Assembly: GCA_937974275.1 (NCBI GenBank)
Contig: CALJIF010000039.1
Location: 43,840-107,839 of the forward strand
DNA: 64,000 bases
Reading direction: 5' to 3'
Origin: an uncultured Flavobacteriales bacterium
GTDB taxonomy: Bacteria > Bacteroidota > Bacteroidia > Palsa-965
Under the pieces are notes generated by a model, which worked only from the letters and a program-made list of their open reading frames with translations, made no database searches and was not told the origin of the DNA. The stretch's first letter is position 1; each line of letters opens with the position of its first letter. A program made the position numbers and the translations under genes. Below, in pieces: positions 16,448 to 25,231 of the stretch.

Positions 16448-19400
16448 ATGAAAATCAAGCGTAATCTTCATGTTTGGTCTCTCACAGCGGCGATGGCATT
16501 AACTGTCGCTGCATCTGCAAGAGAGAATGGAGCGTCCGGGGGACGTAGACCAAATGGTAGTATGCGTGTCACTACTCAAGATCAGTTAGCTGCATCTTGT
16601 ACGCCGGCAACGGCTAAAACCGACTTGGAAATCAATAACGTTCGTACAACGATTATGACCGGCGGTGATATGTGGTGGGACTTGAACAATGCCAAGTACG
16701 AAGTTCCTAAGGGTAGTAAGGCGCACTCTGTGTTTGCCGGAGCTCTTTGGATTGGTGGTTTAGATGCGGGTGGACAGTTGAAAGTTGCTGCAATGACTTA
16801 CCGTCAGACCGGTAACGACTTCTGGCCGGGTCCGTTGGATACGACGACTGTATCTATTGATGGTGCAGTTTGTAATAGCTACGACCGCCACTGGAAAATT
16901 ACCCGTAAAGAAGTAGAAGATTTCTACTCTTACACTTTAGGACAGGGTCCTTCAGGGTATACTGTGCCTCTGGTTATTCAGAACTGGCCCGGTAACGGTG
17001 ATGCGGCATTTGGACAAGGTAAATACCTGGCTCCATTCGTGGACGTAAACGGCGACGGTTTCTACGATTACACTGCGGGTGATTACCCTGCATTTGATGT
17101 GGCGGGTAATTTAGGTTGCTCTAAGAATCAGATCTATGGTGACCAGTGTTTATGGTGGGTGTTTAACGATAAAGGTAACGTACACTCTGAATCAGGTGCA
17201 CAGGCGATTGGTTTGGAAATTCATGCGCAAGCTTTCGCTTTCTCTACGAACGATGAAATCAACAACATGACGTTCTATTCGTATAAGATTATCAACCGTT
17301 CTACAGTATCGATGAACAACACTTATTTCGGTCAGTGGACTGACGCAGATTTGGGTGATTATTTGGACGACTATGTAGGTTGCGACGTTGGTCGTGGTTT
17401 GGGTTATACGTATAACGGAGATGCAAACGACGGTGCTTCTGCACAACCAACTTTAGGTACTTATGGTGCAAATCCTCCTGCAATTGGAATGGACTTTTTC
17501 GAAGGTCCTTTGGCAGACCCAGGTGACGGTATCGATAACGATAGAGATGGTCAAGAAGATGAGGTTGGTGAACAGATTATTATGTCGAAGTTCGTTTACT
17601 ATAATAACGATTTTACAATTATAGGCAATCCAGAAAATGCGACACATTTTTACAATTACTTGTCAGGTTTTTGGAAGGATGGCTCACCTTTAACGTATGG
17701 CGGAAACGCATACGGTGGTTCTTTGGTATGTGATTTTATGTTCCCGGGAAATTCGGATCCACTTGGATGGGGAACTAACTTTGTACCTCAGTCTCCATGG
17801 GATGAGGCTTCTGTAGGTAACACTCCTGCTGACCGTCGTATGTTGCAATCTGCAGGTCCGTTTACATTGCAGCCGGGTGCAGTTAACTTCATCACTGTAG
17901 GTGCTGTTTGGGCACGTGCAGCGAGTGGTGGTCCAGCGGCTTCTGTTGCATTGATGCGTGTAACAGACGATAAAGCACAGCGCTTGTTTGACAACTGTTT
18001 CCGTACGTTGGACGGTCCTGACGCTCCTGATATGACCATCCAAGAGTTGGATAAAGAATTGTTGATTTATTTGTCTAACAAAGAGACGGGTAACAACTAC
18101 CTGAATAGTTACGAAGCATTTGATCCGGGTATCGTTTATAGCAACGTTGCTCCGGGTATTGATACTACTTACAACTTCGAAGGATATCAAATCTTCCAGT
18201 TGAAAGATGCGACCGTGACTACTGCCGACTTGTACAATCCTGACAAAGCCCGTTTGGTTTATCAGTGCGACGTTAAGAATGGTGTAACTAACTTGGTTAA
18301 CCGCGAATTTGATCAGGCATTGAATGCAGACGTTCCAAAGGATATGACCTTGCAGGCGAACGACGAAGGAATCTTCAATTCCTTCCAGATCACTGAAGAT
18401 GCTTTTGCAACAGGAGATCGTCGTTTGATTAACCACAAGACCTATTATTATATGGCTGTTTCGTACGCTCATAATAATTATATCCAATACTCTGACGTGA
18501 GCTTCGATCCTTTGAATGCAACTTCACCTTCTAACATCGGTCAAAAGAAGCCTTACTTAGCAGGTCGTCGTAACATTAAGGTGTACACTGCGATTCCTCA
18601 CATCCCATCTCCTGAAGCCGGTGGAACCAACCAACAGGCGGCTTACGGCTCAGGTCCAAAGTTGACTCGCTTGGAAGGATCAGGTAATGGACAGAATGCA
18701 TTAGAATTGACACAATCTTCTATCGATGCGATTCTGAATGCAACAACCGTTAACAACGGAGGAACAAGTCGCGTTGATCAGATTACTTATGAGAATGGTG
18801 CAGGTCCTGTGAATATCAAAGTAATTGATCCGTTGAATGTTCCTGAAGGTGAATTCACTATTCAGATCATCAACAACCCGAATAACCGTCCGGTCGTTAT
18901 TGACACTGCGCGTTGGGTATTAACACAAACGTCTCCTGTATCTCGTTCATGGAGTTCAGATACTACCTTGAACATTTATAGCACTTATTTTAATGAACAG
19001 ATTATCCCTGAATTGGGTATGTCGGTTACTTTGGCACAGGTGAATCCTCCTGGCTTTACAAGTGGTCAGCAGGTGAATCCGATTCAGAATGGTTTGCTGG
19101 GATCTTCAATCACGTTCGCAGATCCTACTAAGGATTGGTTGACAGGAATTCAGGATGACGACAGTAACTCTGAATACAACTGGATTCGTGGTGGTACTAC
19201 AACGGGTACGGGCGTGTGCGTTGCTGAGTTCAACGACCGTTCTATTGGTCCAAACTTTATTGATCCGGACGCTCAGTACGAAAAAGTAGTTAATGGAACT
19301 TGGGGGCCTTATCGTTTGGTTGCGGACAACATTTCTCCAACTGCCACACAACCGTGTTATGCATTTGGTCCGGGTTTCCCGAACGCTACTACAACTGCAG

Positions 19401-20554
19401 CAAATCGTTTTGACAACGTTTCCAGCATTGATGTAGTATTCACCAATGATCGTTCGAAGTGGTCACGTGTTCCCGTATTTGAAGTTGGACCAAACCCACA
19501 ATTGAACCAAGGATTAACACAAGCGTTCTTCGTACGTAACTCACCTTCTGTGGACAAATATGGTCGCACGGGTGATGGTGTAGTATCGAACGATCCGAAT
19601 GATGCGGACTTCATTTCTGCTACTGGAATGAGCTGGTTCCCGGGTTACGTAATTAACGTTGAAACCGGTGAGCGATTGAACATGGCATTTGCAGAAAACT
19701 CTGCAATGGTTGCTGAACGTGGTCGCGATATGTTGTGGAACCCGACTTCTACTGAAACAGGAAACTTGTTTGAATCTCGTTGGGGTGGTTTACACTACAT
19801 CTACGTATTTGGCCACAACGGTAACGGACGTTTCCCTTCAGGACCACTGGTAAATGAATTACGTGACGTTCCGGCATACGATTGCGGTCAGATGATCATG
19901 AAGATCATGACTTCGTCCGCTGCTGCTACCGAGCGCACAGAGGTGTTCCGTGATGCTATGTGGGTAAATATTCCAATGTTGGACGAAGAGTTTTCGACCT
20001 GGAATTTCGGAAATGGCTATCAGTCTGATCCGGTATTACCAACCGATGTGAAGGTTAAGATTCGTGTGGCTCGTCCATATAAGAAATACTTGACAGGTAT
20101 TCATCAGGTTAATGCGAACAGCCCGCTTTTGGCTACAGACTCTGTGGCTAATCCTCAGAACGGTAACAACCCGATGTACTCATTCAATACTAACGATCTT
20201 AAAGTTCAGACTGCAAATCTTGATGCAGCGAAGAATGCGTTGGATTTGATTAATGTGGTACCTAACCCGTACTATGCATATTCTGAGTACGAGCGTAATC
20301 AGTTGGATAATCGTGTGAAGTTTACCAACCTTCCTGAAAAGTGTACAATTCGTATTTACACTGTAAACGGAACTATGGTACGTCGTATCACAAAGGATTC
20401 ACCGCAAACATTTGTAGACTGGGATTTGAAAAACCAGGCTAACATTCCTGTAGCTAGTGGCTTGTACATTGTACACGTTGAAGTTCCGGGTGTAGGTGAG
20501 AAGATTCTGAAGTGGTTTGGCGTAATGCGTCCTGCTGATTTGGATGCGTATTAA
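16448..20554 (+). CDS. Very large secreted surface protein with T9SS-type C-terminal domain
   Basis: The ATG at 16448 gives 1368 residues with a signal peptide (MKIKRNLHVWSLTAAMALTVAASA). The longer frame starting with GTG at 16394 adds 18 polar residues before it and is unlikely. Two acidic segments resemble calcium-binding loops: DVNGDGFYDYTAGDYP near residue 200 and DPGDGIDNDRDGQEDE near 355. The last 100 residues (VVPNPYYAYSEYE..., IRIYTVNGTMVRRI, PVASGLYIVHVE) follow the layout of a type A sorting domain, with an extra tail KWFGVMRPADLDAY. No catalytic domain is recognised. It sits 64 bp after the TonB receptor and 37 bp before the PorV-like gene and shares their codon bias. Confidence 0.8.
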   Translation: MKIKRNLHVWSLTAAMALTVAASARENGASGGRRPNGSMRVTTQDQLAASCTPATAKTDLEINNVRTTIMTGGDMWWDLNNAKYEVPKGSKAHSVFAGALWIGGLDAGGQLKVAAMTYRQTGNDFWPGPLDTTTVSIDGAVCNSYDRHWKITRKEVEDFYSYTLGQGPSGYTVPLVIQNWPGNGDAAFGQGKYLAPFVDVNGDGFYDYTAGDYPAFDVAGNLGCSKNQIYGDQCLWWVFNDKGNVHSESGAQAIGLEIHAQAFAFSTNDEINNMTFYSYKIINRSTVSMNNTYFGQWTDADLGDYLDDYVGCDVGRGLGYTYNGDANDGASAQPTLGTYGANPPAIGMDFFEGPLADPGDGIDNDRDGQEDEVGEQIIMSKFVYYNNDFTIIGNPENATHFYNYLSGFWKDGSPLTYGGNAYGGSLVCDFMFPGNSDPLGWGTNFVPQSPWDEASVGNTPADRRMLQSAGPFTLQPGAVNFITVGAVWARAASGGPAASVALMRVTDDKAQRLFDNCFRTLDGPDAPDMTIQELDKELLIYLSNKETGNNYLNSYEAFDPGIVYSNVAPGIDTTYNFEGYQIFQLKDATVTTADLYNPDKARLVYQCDVKNGVTNLVNREFDQALNADVPKDMTLQANDEGIFNSFQITEDAFATGDRRLINHKTYYYMAVSYAHNNYIQYSDVSFDPLNATSPSNIGQKKPYLAGRRNIKVYTAIPHIPSPEAGGTNQQAAYGSGPKLTRLEGSGNGQNALELTQSSIDAILNATTVNNGGTSRVDQITYENGAGPVNIKVIDPLNVPEGEFTIQIINNPNNRPVVIDTARWVLTQTSPVSRSWSSDTTLNIYSTYFNEQIIPELGMSVTLAQVNPPGFTSGQQVNPIQNGLLGSSITFADPTKDWLTGIQDDDSNSEYNWIRGGTTTGTGVCVAEFNDRSIGPNFIDPDAQYEKVVNGTWGPYRLVADNISPTATQPCYAFGPGFPNATTTAANRFDNVSSIDVVFTNDRSKWSRVPVFEVGPNPQLNQGLTQAFFVRNSPSVDKYGRTGDGVVSNDPNDADFISATGMSWFPGYVINVETGERLNMAFAENSAMVAERGRDMLWNPTSTETGNLFESRWGGLHYIYVFGHNGNGRFPSGPLVNELRDVPAYDCGQMIMKIMTSSAAATERTEVFRDAMWVNIPMLDEEFSTWNFGNGYQSDPVLPTDVKVKIRVARPYKKYLTGIHQVNANSPLLATDSVANPQNGNNPMYSFNTNDLKVQTANLDAAKNALDLINVVPNPYYAYSEYERNQLDNRVKFTNLPEKCTIRIYTVNGTMVRRITKDSPQTFVDWDLKNQANIPVASGLYIVHVEVPGVGEKILKWFGVMRPADLDAY

Positions 20555-20591
20555 TAGAACATTGCAAGTATTGATTTAGAAAGTTCTGATC

Positions 20592-21665
20592 ATGAAAAGA
20601 CAACATAAAGTTTTAATTCCAATCGTAGCCTGCGGACTGATGCTCTCAACAGCATCAGTTCTGAAGGCGGGAAATAAGGATCGTGCCGGACAGGCCGGTG
20701 CAACAGAATTGTTGATCAATCCTTACGCACGAAATTCAGGATGGGCAGGTGCGAACCACGCAGGTGCACGCGGCTTAGAAGCGATGTACATGAACGTTGC
20801 AGGTACTGCGTTTACAACACGAACTGAAATGATGTTCTGCCGCACAAACTGGTTGGTGGGTACAGGTATTAATATCAATTCATTCGGCTTCACGCAGCGT
20901 GTGGGCGAAACCGGTGTGATCGGATTGGGTGTAATGTCCATGGATTTCGGTGAAATTCCGATTACAACGGTAGATCTTCCGGAAGGTGGAATCGGTACGT
21001 TCAATCCAACGTTTACAAATATTGGATTGTCATACGCGAAAGGATTTTCCGAAAACATTTACGGCGGTATCGTTGTGAAAGGTATTTCTCAGGCTATCGC
21101 TGACGTTGCGGCGCGCGGCTTGGCTTTGGATGCAGGTATTCAGTACGTAACAGGTAAATACGAGCATATCAAGTTTGGTATTTCCTTGCGTAACGTAGGC
21201 CCGCGTATGAAGTTTACCGGTGACGGTTTGAGTTTCCGTGGCGTTTCTCCTAGCGGTAACTATGCTATGAGTCTTGAGCAGCGTTCACAGGACTTCGATC
21301 TTCCTACACAGGTTAACATTGCCGGTTCTTATGATTTGTATTTTTCACAGGATAGCGCTTCTATGAAAAATCATCGTTTGACTATGGCAGGAACTTTCAC
21401 CTCGAACTCGTTCTCTAAAGATCAGTTCCGAGTAGGTGCTGAATATGCATGGAAATCGATGTTGATGGTACGTGCGGGTTATGATTACGAAGAAGGTATT
21501 ACTTCCGACGATAATCGTACGACTGCATTTACAGGTCCATCATTTGGTGCTACTGTAGAATTGCCTTTTGGTAAGAAGGGTTCAACATTCGGTGTTGATT
21601 ATTCTTACCGTACAACAAATCCATTCTCAGGCGTACACAGCTTCGGCGTTCGTTTGAGTCTGTAA
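20592..21665 (+). CDS. PorV/PorQ-family outer-membrane beta-barrel protein
   Basis: The 357-residue protein has a signal peptide (MKRQHKVLIPIVACGLMLSTASVLKA), the N-terminal family motif GATELLINPYARNSGWAGA, and ARGLEAMYMNVAGTAFTT. Alternating amphipathic strands follow and end in SFGVRLSL. PorV is the shuttle that carries T9SS cargo from the translocon to the attachment complex, and PorQ is a relative. Its position directly after a large secreted T9SS-type protein suggests that it is a dedicated partner or membrane anchor of that protein, but this is inferred from context. Codon bias matches the two upstream genes. Confidence 0.85.
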   Translation: MKRQHKVLIPIVACGLMLSTASVLKAGNKDRAGQAGATELLINPYARNSGWAGANHAGARGLEAMYMNVAGTAFTTRTEMMFCRTNWLVGTGININSFGFTQRVGETGVIGLGVMSMDFGEIPITTVDLPEGGIGTFNPTFTNIGLSYAKGFSENIYGGIVVKGISQAIADVAARGLALDAGIQYVTGKYEHIKFGISLRNVGPRMKFTGDGLSFRGVSPSGNYAMSLEQRSQDFDLPTQVNIAGSYDLYFSQDSASMKNHRLTMAGTFTSNSFSKDQFRVGAEYAWKSMLMVRAGYDYEEGITSDDNRTTAFTGPSFGATVELPFGKKGSTFGVDYSYRTTNPFSGVHSFGVRLSL

Positions 21666-21699
21666 GGAAAGTATAATAACTTTTATTAAATTTGTAGGA

Positions 21700-21728
21700 G
21701 AAGTCCCGGTTATGCCGGGACTTCTTTT
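21700..21728 (+). terminator. Intrinsic terminator after the PorV-like gene
   Basis: A perfect stem gaagtcccgg / ccgggacttc encloses a 5-nt loop and is followed by cttttct. A TAAATTTG sequence (21687-21694) lies directly before the hairpin and could be a greA promoter, in which case the hairpin would form the 5' end of the greA message. Confidence 0.8.
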
Positions 21729-21751
21729 CTGTTAACTAATTCGCATAAACT

Positions 21752-22225
21752 ATGGGACAGATCAATTACGTTACCGAGGAAGGTCTTAAGAAATTGCAGG
21801 AAGAATTGCACTACTTGAAGACTAAAGAGCGTCCAAGTATTTCGGCTCAGATAGCAGAAGCGCGAGACAAAGGTGATTTATCGGAGAACGCGGAGTATGA
21901 TGCTGCTAAAGAAGCTCAAGGATTGCTTGAAATGAAAATCGCGAAGATGGAAGAGTTGTTGAGCAATACGCGCATCGTAGATGAATCGCAATTGGATACA
22001 TCGCGCGTTTACATTTTATGCAAAGTCACTATCAAGAACGTTAAAACGGGCGCGAAGATGTCATATACACTCGTTCCGGAAAATGAGGCAGACTTAAAGA
22101 CCGGAAGAATTTCTGTGAATTCACCCATTGCGAAAGGATTGTTGGGTAAGGAAGTTGGTGATGTTACAGATGTTGTAGTTCCTTCCGGGACGATGAAGTT
22201 TGAAATTCTTGAAATTTCACGTTAA
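21752..22225 (+). CDS. greA: Transcription elongation factor GreA
   Basis: The 157-residue protein has the normal GreA length. Its N-terminal coiled coil (YVTEEGLKKLQEELHYLKTKERP) leads to the acidic tip GDLSENAEYDAAKEAQG, whose Asp and Glu residues stimulate RNA cleavage by RNA polymerase. The C-terminal FKBP-like domain contains ISVNSPIAKGLLGKEVGD. GreA rescues backtracked transcription complexes. The stop codon overlaps the start of the following HIT gene by one base (TAATG), so the two are probably co-translated. Confidence 0.97.
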   Translation: MGQINYVTEEGLKKLQEELHYLKTKERPSISAQIAEARDKGDLSENAEYDAAKEAQGLLEMKIAKMEELLSNTRIVDESQLDTSRVYILCKVTIKNVKTGAKMSYTLVPENEADLKTGRISVNSPIAKGLLGKEVGDVTDVVVPSGTMKFEILEISR

Positions 22226-22629
22226 TGGCGAGCATATTTACCAAAATCATTAACGGTGATTTACCGTCGTTTAAGGTTGCGGAAAACGAACGTTGTCTTG
22301 CGTTTCTGGACGTATTTCCACTAGTCGAAGGACATGTATTGGTCGTTCCTAAAAAGGAAGTAGATCGCATTTATGATCTTCCTGCAGAGGATTACGCCGA
22401 GTTGTTTCGCTTCAGTAAAGTAATTGCAGGCGCGATGCAAGAGGTGTTGACCGGCAAGCGTATCGGATTTGCGGTTGTTGGTTTGGAAGTACCGCACGCA
22501 CATTTGCATTTGGTTCCCATTAATACTGCCGACGACATTAATTTTACACGACCAAAAATAAAGGTCGATGAGGCGCGAATGAAAGAATTGCAGGCTTTGA
22601 TAAAGGCAGCATTACCGGAAACAATTTAA
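22225..22629 (+). CDS. HIT-family nucleotide hydrolase/transferase
   Basis: The 134-residue protein begins with SIFTKIINGDLPSFKVAE and carries the histidine triad HAHLHLVPI (HxHxHxx) near residue 92, preceded by GHVLVVPKKEVDRIYDL. This matches the HINT-like branch, which hydrolyses nucleoside phosphoramidates and related alpha-phosphate substrates. It starts within the greA stop codon. Its own stop overlaps the stop of ruvC on the opposite strand, leaving no intergenic DNA. Confidence 0.95.
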   Translation: MASIFTKIINGDLPSFKVAENERCLAFLDVFPLVEGHVLVVPKKEVDRIYDLPAEDYAELFRFSKVIAGAMQEVLTGKRIGFAVVGLEVPHAHLHLVPINTADDINFTRPKIKVDEARMKELQALIKAALPETI

Positions 22630-23210
22630 CTGCCTTTTACTCTTCCCGGATTACTTTTAATAAAAGCACCCCAGTCTTTCGATTTTGCGGTGGCTCCGGG
22701 CATTTTATTTTGAAAGAAATGGCACACCGCTACAGCTAATCCATCAGTAGCATCCAGATATTCCGGTTTTTCCTGAAATTTCAGAAGATTGTGGAGCATA
22801 GCAGCAACCTGCTCTTTGGAGGCATTTCCATTGCCTGTAATTGACTGTTTGATTTTACGCGGAGAATATTCGAAGACAGGAATATTTCTATTAATTGATG
22901 CTGCAATCGCAACGCCCTGTGCACGTCCTAACTTTAACATAGACTGCACATTCTTGCCAAAGAAAGGTGCTTCAATGGCAAATTCATCCGGCAAATGGAG
23001 TTCTGCCAAACGTTCCACTTCACGAAAAATTCGTTGCAGTTTTTGAGGATGATCCGCGATTTTGTCGAGCTTGAGCACGCCCATATCGAGCAGACGGATG
23101 GCATTGCCGCTTACAGCAATTACGCCGAATCCAAGAATGTTCGTTCCGGGATCTACACCAAGTATTATGCGATCGTTGTTACGACGCGAATCGTTCGCAG
23201 GAATTGCCAT
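22626..23210 (-). CDS. ruvC: Crossover junction endodeoxyribonuclease RuvC
   Basis: The Holliday-junction resolvase is 194 residues long. The catalytic acidic residues are in place: Asp in ILGVDPGTNILGFGV, Glu in FAIEAPFFGKN, and the aspartates in DATDGLAVAVCHFF. The central Lys/Gln region GRAQGVAIAA and SPRKIKQSITGNGNASKEQV is also typical. About 15 extra residues precede the usual start, so translation could begin slightly later than the ATG at 23210. The gene is divergent from the flippase-like gene and convergent with the HIT gene. Confidence 0.96.
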   Translation of the reverse strand: MAIPANDSRRNNDRIILGVDPGTNILGFGVIAVSGNAIRLLDMGVLKLDKIADHPQKLQRIFREVERLAELHLPDEFAIEAPFFGKNVQSMLKLGRAQGVAIAASINRNIPVFEYSPRKIKQSITGNGNASKEQVAAMLHNLLKFQEKPEYLDATDGLAVAVCHFFQNKMPGATAKSKDWGAFIKSNPGRVKGS

Positions 23211-23233
23211 GTACTTTGTTACATTTACTCATC

Positions 23234-24142
23234 GTGACTCACATCAAACAACACGTTATCCGCTGGTTAAAGTTAGCAATAGTACTAATTGCTTCGTACT
23301 ATGTGAGTACGCGTATTACACAACGTTCCGCATTATTCGCTGATTTGGTTTGCTCGCCGGGCGTTTCTGTTTTACCATTTCTACTTGTTATTTTTTTATT
23401 ACCGGTGAACATTGCTTTGGAAACTTTACGGTGGAAAACTCTAGTGGCGCACATTCAGCAACTCTCATTTTTAACAGCGCTTAAAGGTGTCTTATCCGGA
23501 TTTACGACAGCATTGGCTTCGCCCAATCGTATGGGGGAATTTGTTGGCCGAGTGTTATTTCTTCAGGAGCAACATCGTGTTGCTGCAGGAATTGTTTCGG
23601 GCATAGGAGGTATGCTGCAGGGCGTGATAACAGCTTTTGCAGCGTTGCCACTTTTGATTATTCATAAGAATATTTTTTACCTCATCACATCGACAGCACA
23701 TTTATTGCCACTGCTTGTTATAGCAATTGTAATGCCGATGTTGGTGTTATTTATATTTCCTAAGTCGTGGTTGAACGTGGTAAAAAACGCAGCGCAGATT
23801 CCTCGTCATCGACTCTTGCGGGCTGCAGTATTGACATCGCTTCGATTTGCTGTATATACCATACAATTAGCTATTTTACTTGCTGCATTTTCTAGCTGCA
23901 GTTTTAGTGAAGCGCTGCAATGTGCAGTGTTGGTGTACTTTTTTGTTACCGTAATTCCAACATTTGCATGGACAGAAATTGTGGTTCGCGGGACCGTATC
24001 CGGTATAGTAGCCGGAGCATTAGGATTATCTGCAGAAGCCGCGATAGTTGCAGCTTCGTTATTATGGATCATAAATGTTGTGATACCTGCAGGCATAGGT
24101 GCATTATTTCTTTTGATTAATCGTGAAGGTGGTTCGGAATGA
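23234..24142 (+). CDS. Flippase-like integral membrane protein (AglD/MprF transmembrane type)
   Basis: From the GTG at 23234 the protein has 302 residues (VTHIKQHVIRWLKLA...); an ATG at 23204 is in frame but would overlap ruvC. About eight hydrophobic helices are visible. The motifs NIALETLRWKTLV, LASPNRMGEFVGRV and RLLRAAVLTSLRFAVYTIQ fit the lysylphosphatidylglycerol synthase transmembrane (YbhN/AglD) superfamily. Members move or act on polyprenyl-linked or lipid substrates. Its stop overlaps the start of a GT2 glycosyltransferase gene by 4 bp, which suggests that the two act on the same lipid-linked glycan. Confidence 0.72.
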   Translation: MTHIKQHVIRWLKLAIVLIASYYVSTRITQRSALFADLVCSPGVSVLPFLLVIFLLPVNIALETLRWKTLVAHIQQLSFLTALKGVLSGFTTALASPNRMGEFVGRVLFLQEQHRVAAGIVSGIGGMLQGVITAFAALPLLIIHKNIFYLITSTAHLLPLLVIAIVMPMLVLFIFPKSWLNVVKNAAQIPRHRLLRAAVLTSLRFAVYTIQLAILLAAFSSCSFSEALQCAVLVYFFVTVIPTFAWTEIVVRGTVSGIVAGALGLSAEAAIVAASLLWIINVVIPAGIGALFLLINREGGSE

Positions 24143-25230
24143 TGGTAATGATTTCCATATCAATTGTGATGTTGTATCTGTTGGTTAATGCGCCGGCTTT
24201 TCTGATGCGACGAACTGTGGTGACAGCTACGGATGATAACGAAAATATTGAAGTAAGTGTAGTTGTTGCTGTACGCAATGAAGAACAACATGTGAATCCA
24301 CTCATTCGGAATCTGATGCAACAGAATTATCACAACAAGGAAATAATTGTTGTTAATGATCATTCTACTGATGGAACAGCGCGGGAATTATTAAAATTTC
24401 ACGGCACAGAAGGAATTACAATTCTTCATTTGCAAGAGGGAATAACAGGGAAGAAGTCCGCTATCCGTCACGGAGAACAGATTGCCCGAGGAAAGATTAT
24501 TGTGGTAACCGATGCCGATGTGGTGCATCCGCAAGGCTGGCTGAAACGAATAGTAAATTGTAATGCAGGTAGCGATCAGTTGTACGGCGGTGCTGTTTTA
24601 TGCGATGCAGGTAAAGGAACATTCATCGAGCAAATGCAACAACTCGAGTTTGCAGCAATAGTGCGACTCAATGCCGGTTATAGCAATTTGTATCAACCGA
24701 TAAGTATGAATGCCGCGAATATGGCGTATTCCCATGCATTGAGCACTCGTTTGAATGATACAGATGCGGGTGCTTTCCCCGGAGGAGATGACATTTTTAA
24801 ACTTATTTCAGCAGCGCAACAGGGGGTAAATTCTGTATTTGATACTGAAAATCCGGTTTATATAGCCCCGGAAACAACCTGGCAATCATTTGTTAATCAA
24901 CGGAAACGTTGGATTTCAAAGGCTCGGGCTTATCCTGCAGGATTTATGAGTCTGATCACTGCAATTATTGGAGCGGGGCATATTTTGCAGGTATTCTTCC
25001 TTCCATTAATGTTCATTTTGAGTGGAGACATCTATTACATCGGGTTGTGGTTGGTGAAGTATGTAATCGATGTTTTGTTGTTATCTTTAGCTGCATTTGA
25101 AACACGTCCTTCACCGGGATTTTTTTCTGTTTTACGTGTCGCATTGGTTTATCCGTTTTTAGCGGTTTATATCGGCGTCACGGCATTGACGGGAAGTTAT
25201 CATTGGAAAGATCGTGAGTACAAACGTTAA
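24139..25230 (+). CDS. Membrane-associated family 2 glycosyltransferase
   Basis: The 363-residue protein has an N-terminal membrane helix, a GT-A domain (VSVVVAVRNEEQHVNPLI, then NDHSTDGTARELL), and the DxD-type motif VTDADV near residue 123. The acceptor region GGDDIFK and the QxxRW-type motif QRKRW near residue 254 follow, and then three C-terminal membrane helices. This architecture matches processive or lipid-linked GT2 enzymes such as ceramide glucosyltransferase-like or poly-N-acetylglucosamine synthase-like proteins. The sugar and acceptor are not identifiable. It is translationally coupled to the flippase-like gene upstream. Confidence 0.88.
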   Translation: MMVMISISIVMLYLLVNAPAFLMRRTVVTATDDNENIEVSVVVAVRNEEQHVNPLIRNLMQQNYHNKEIIVVNDHSTDGTARELLKFHGTEGITILHLQEGITGKKSAIRHGEQIARGKIIVVTDADVVHPQGWLKRIVNCNAGSDQLYGGAVLCDAGKGTFIEQMQQLEFAAIVRLNAGYSNLYQPISMNAANMAYSHALSTRLNDTDAGAFPGGDDIFKLISAAQQGVNSVFDTENPVYIAPETTWQSFVNQRKRWISKARAYPAGFMSLITAIIGAGHILQVFFLPLMFILSGDIYYIGLWLVKYVIDVLLLSLAAFETRPSPGFFSVLRVALVYPFLAVYIGVTALTGSYHWKDREYKR

Positions 25231-25231
25231 A

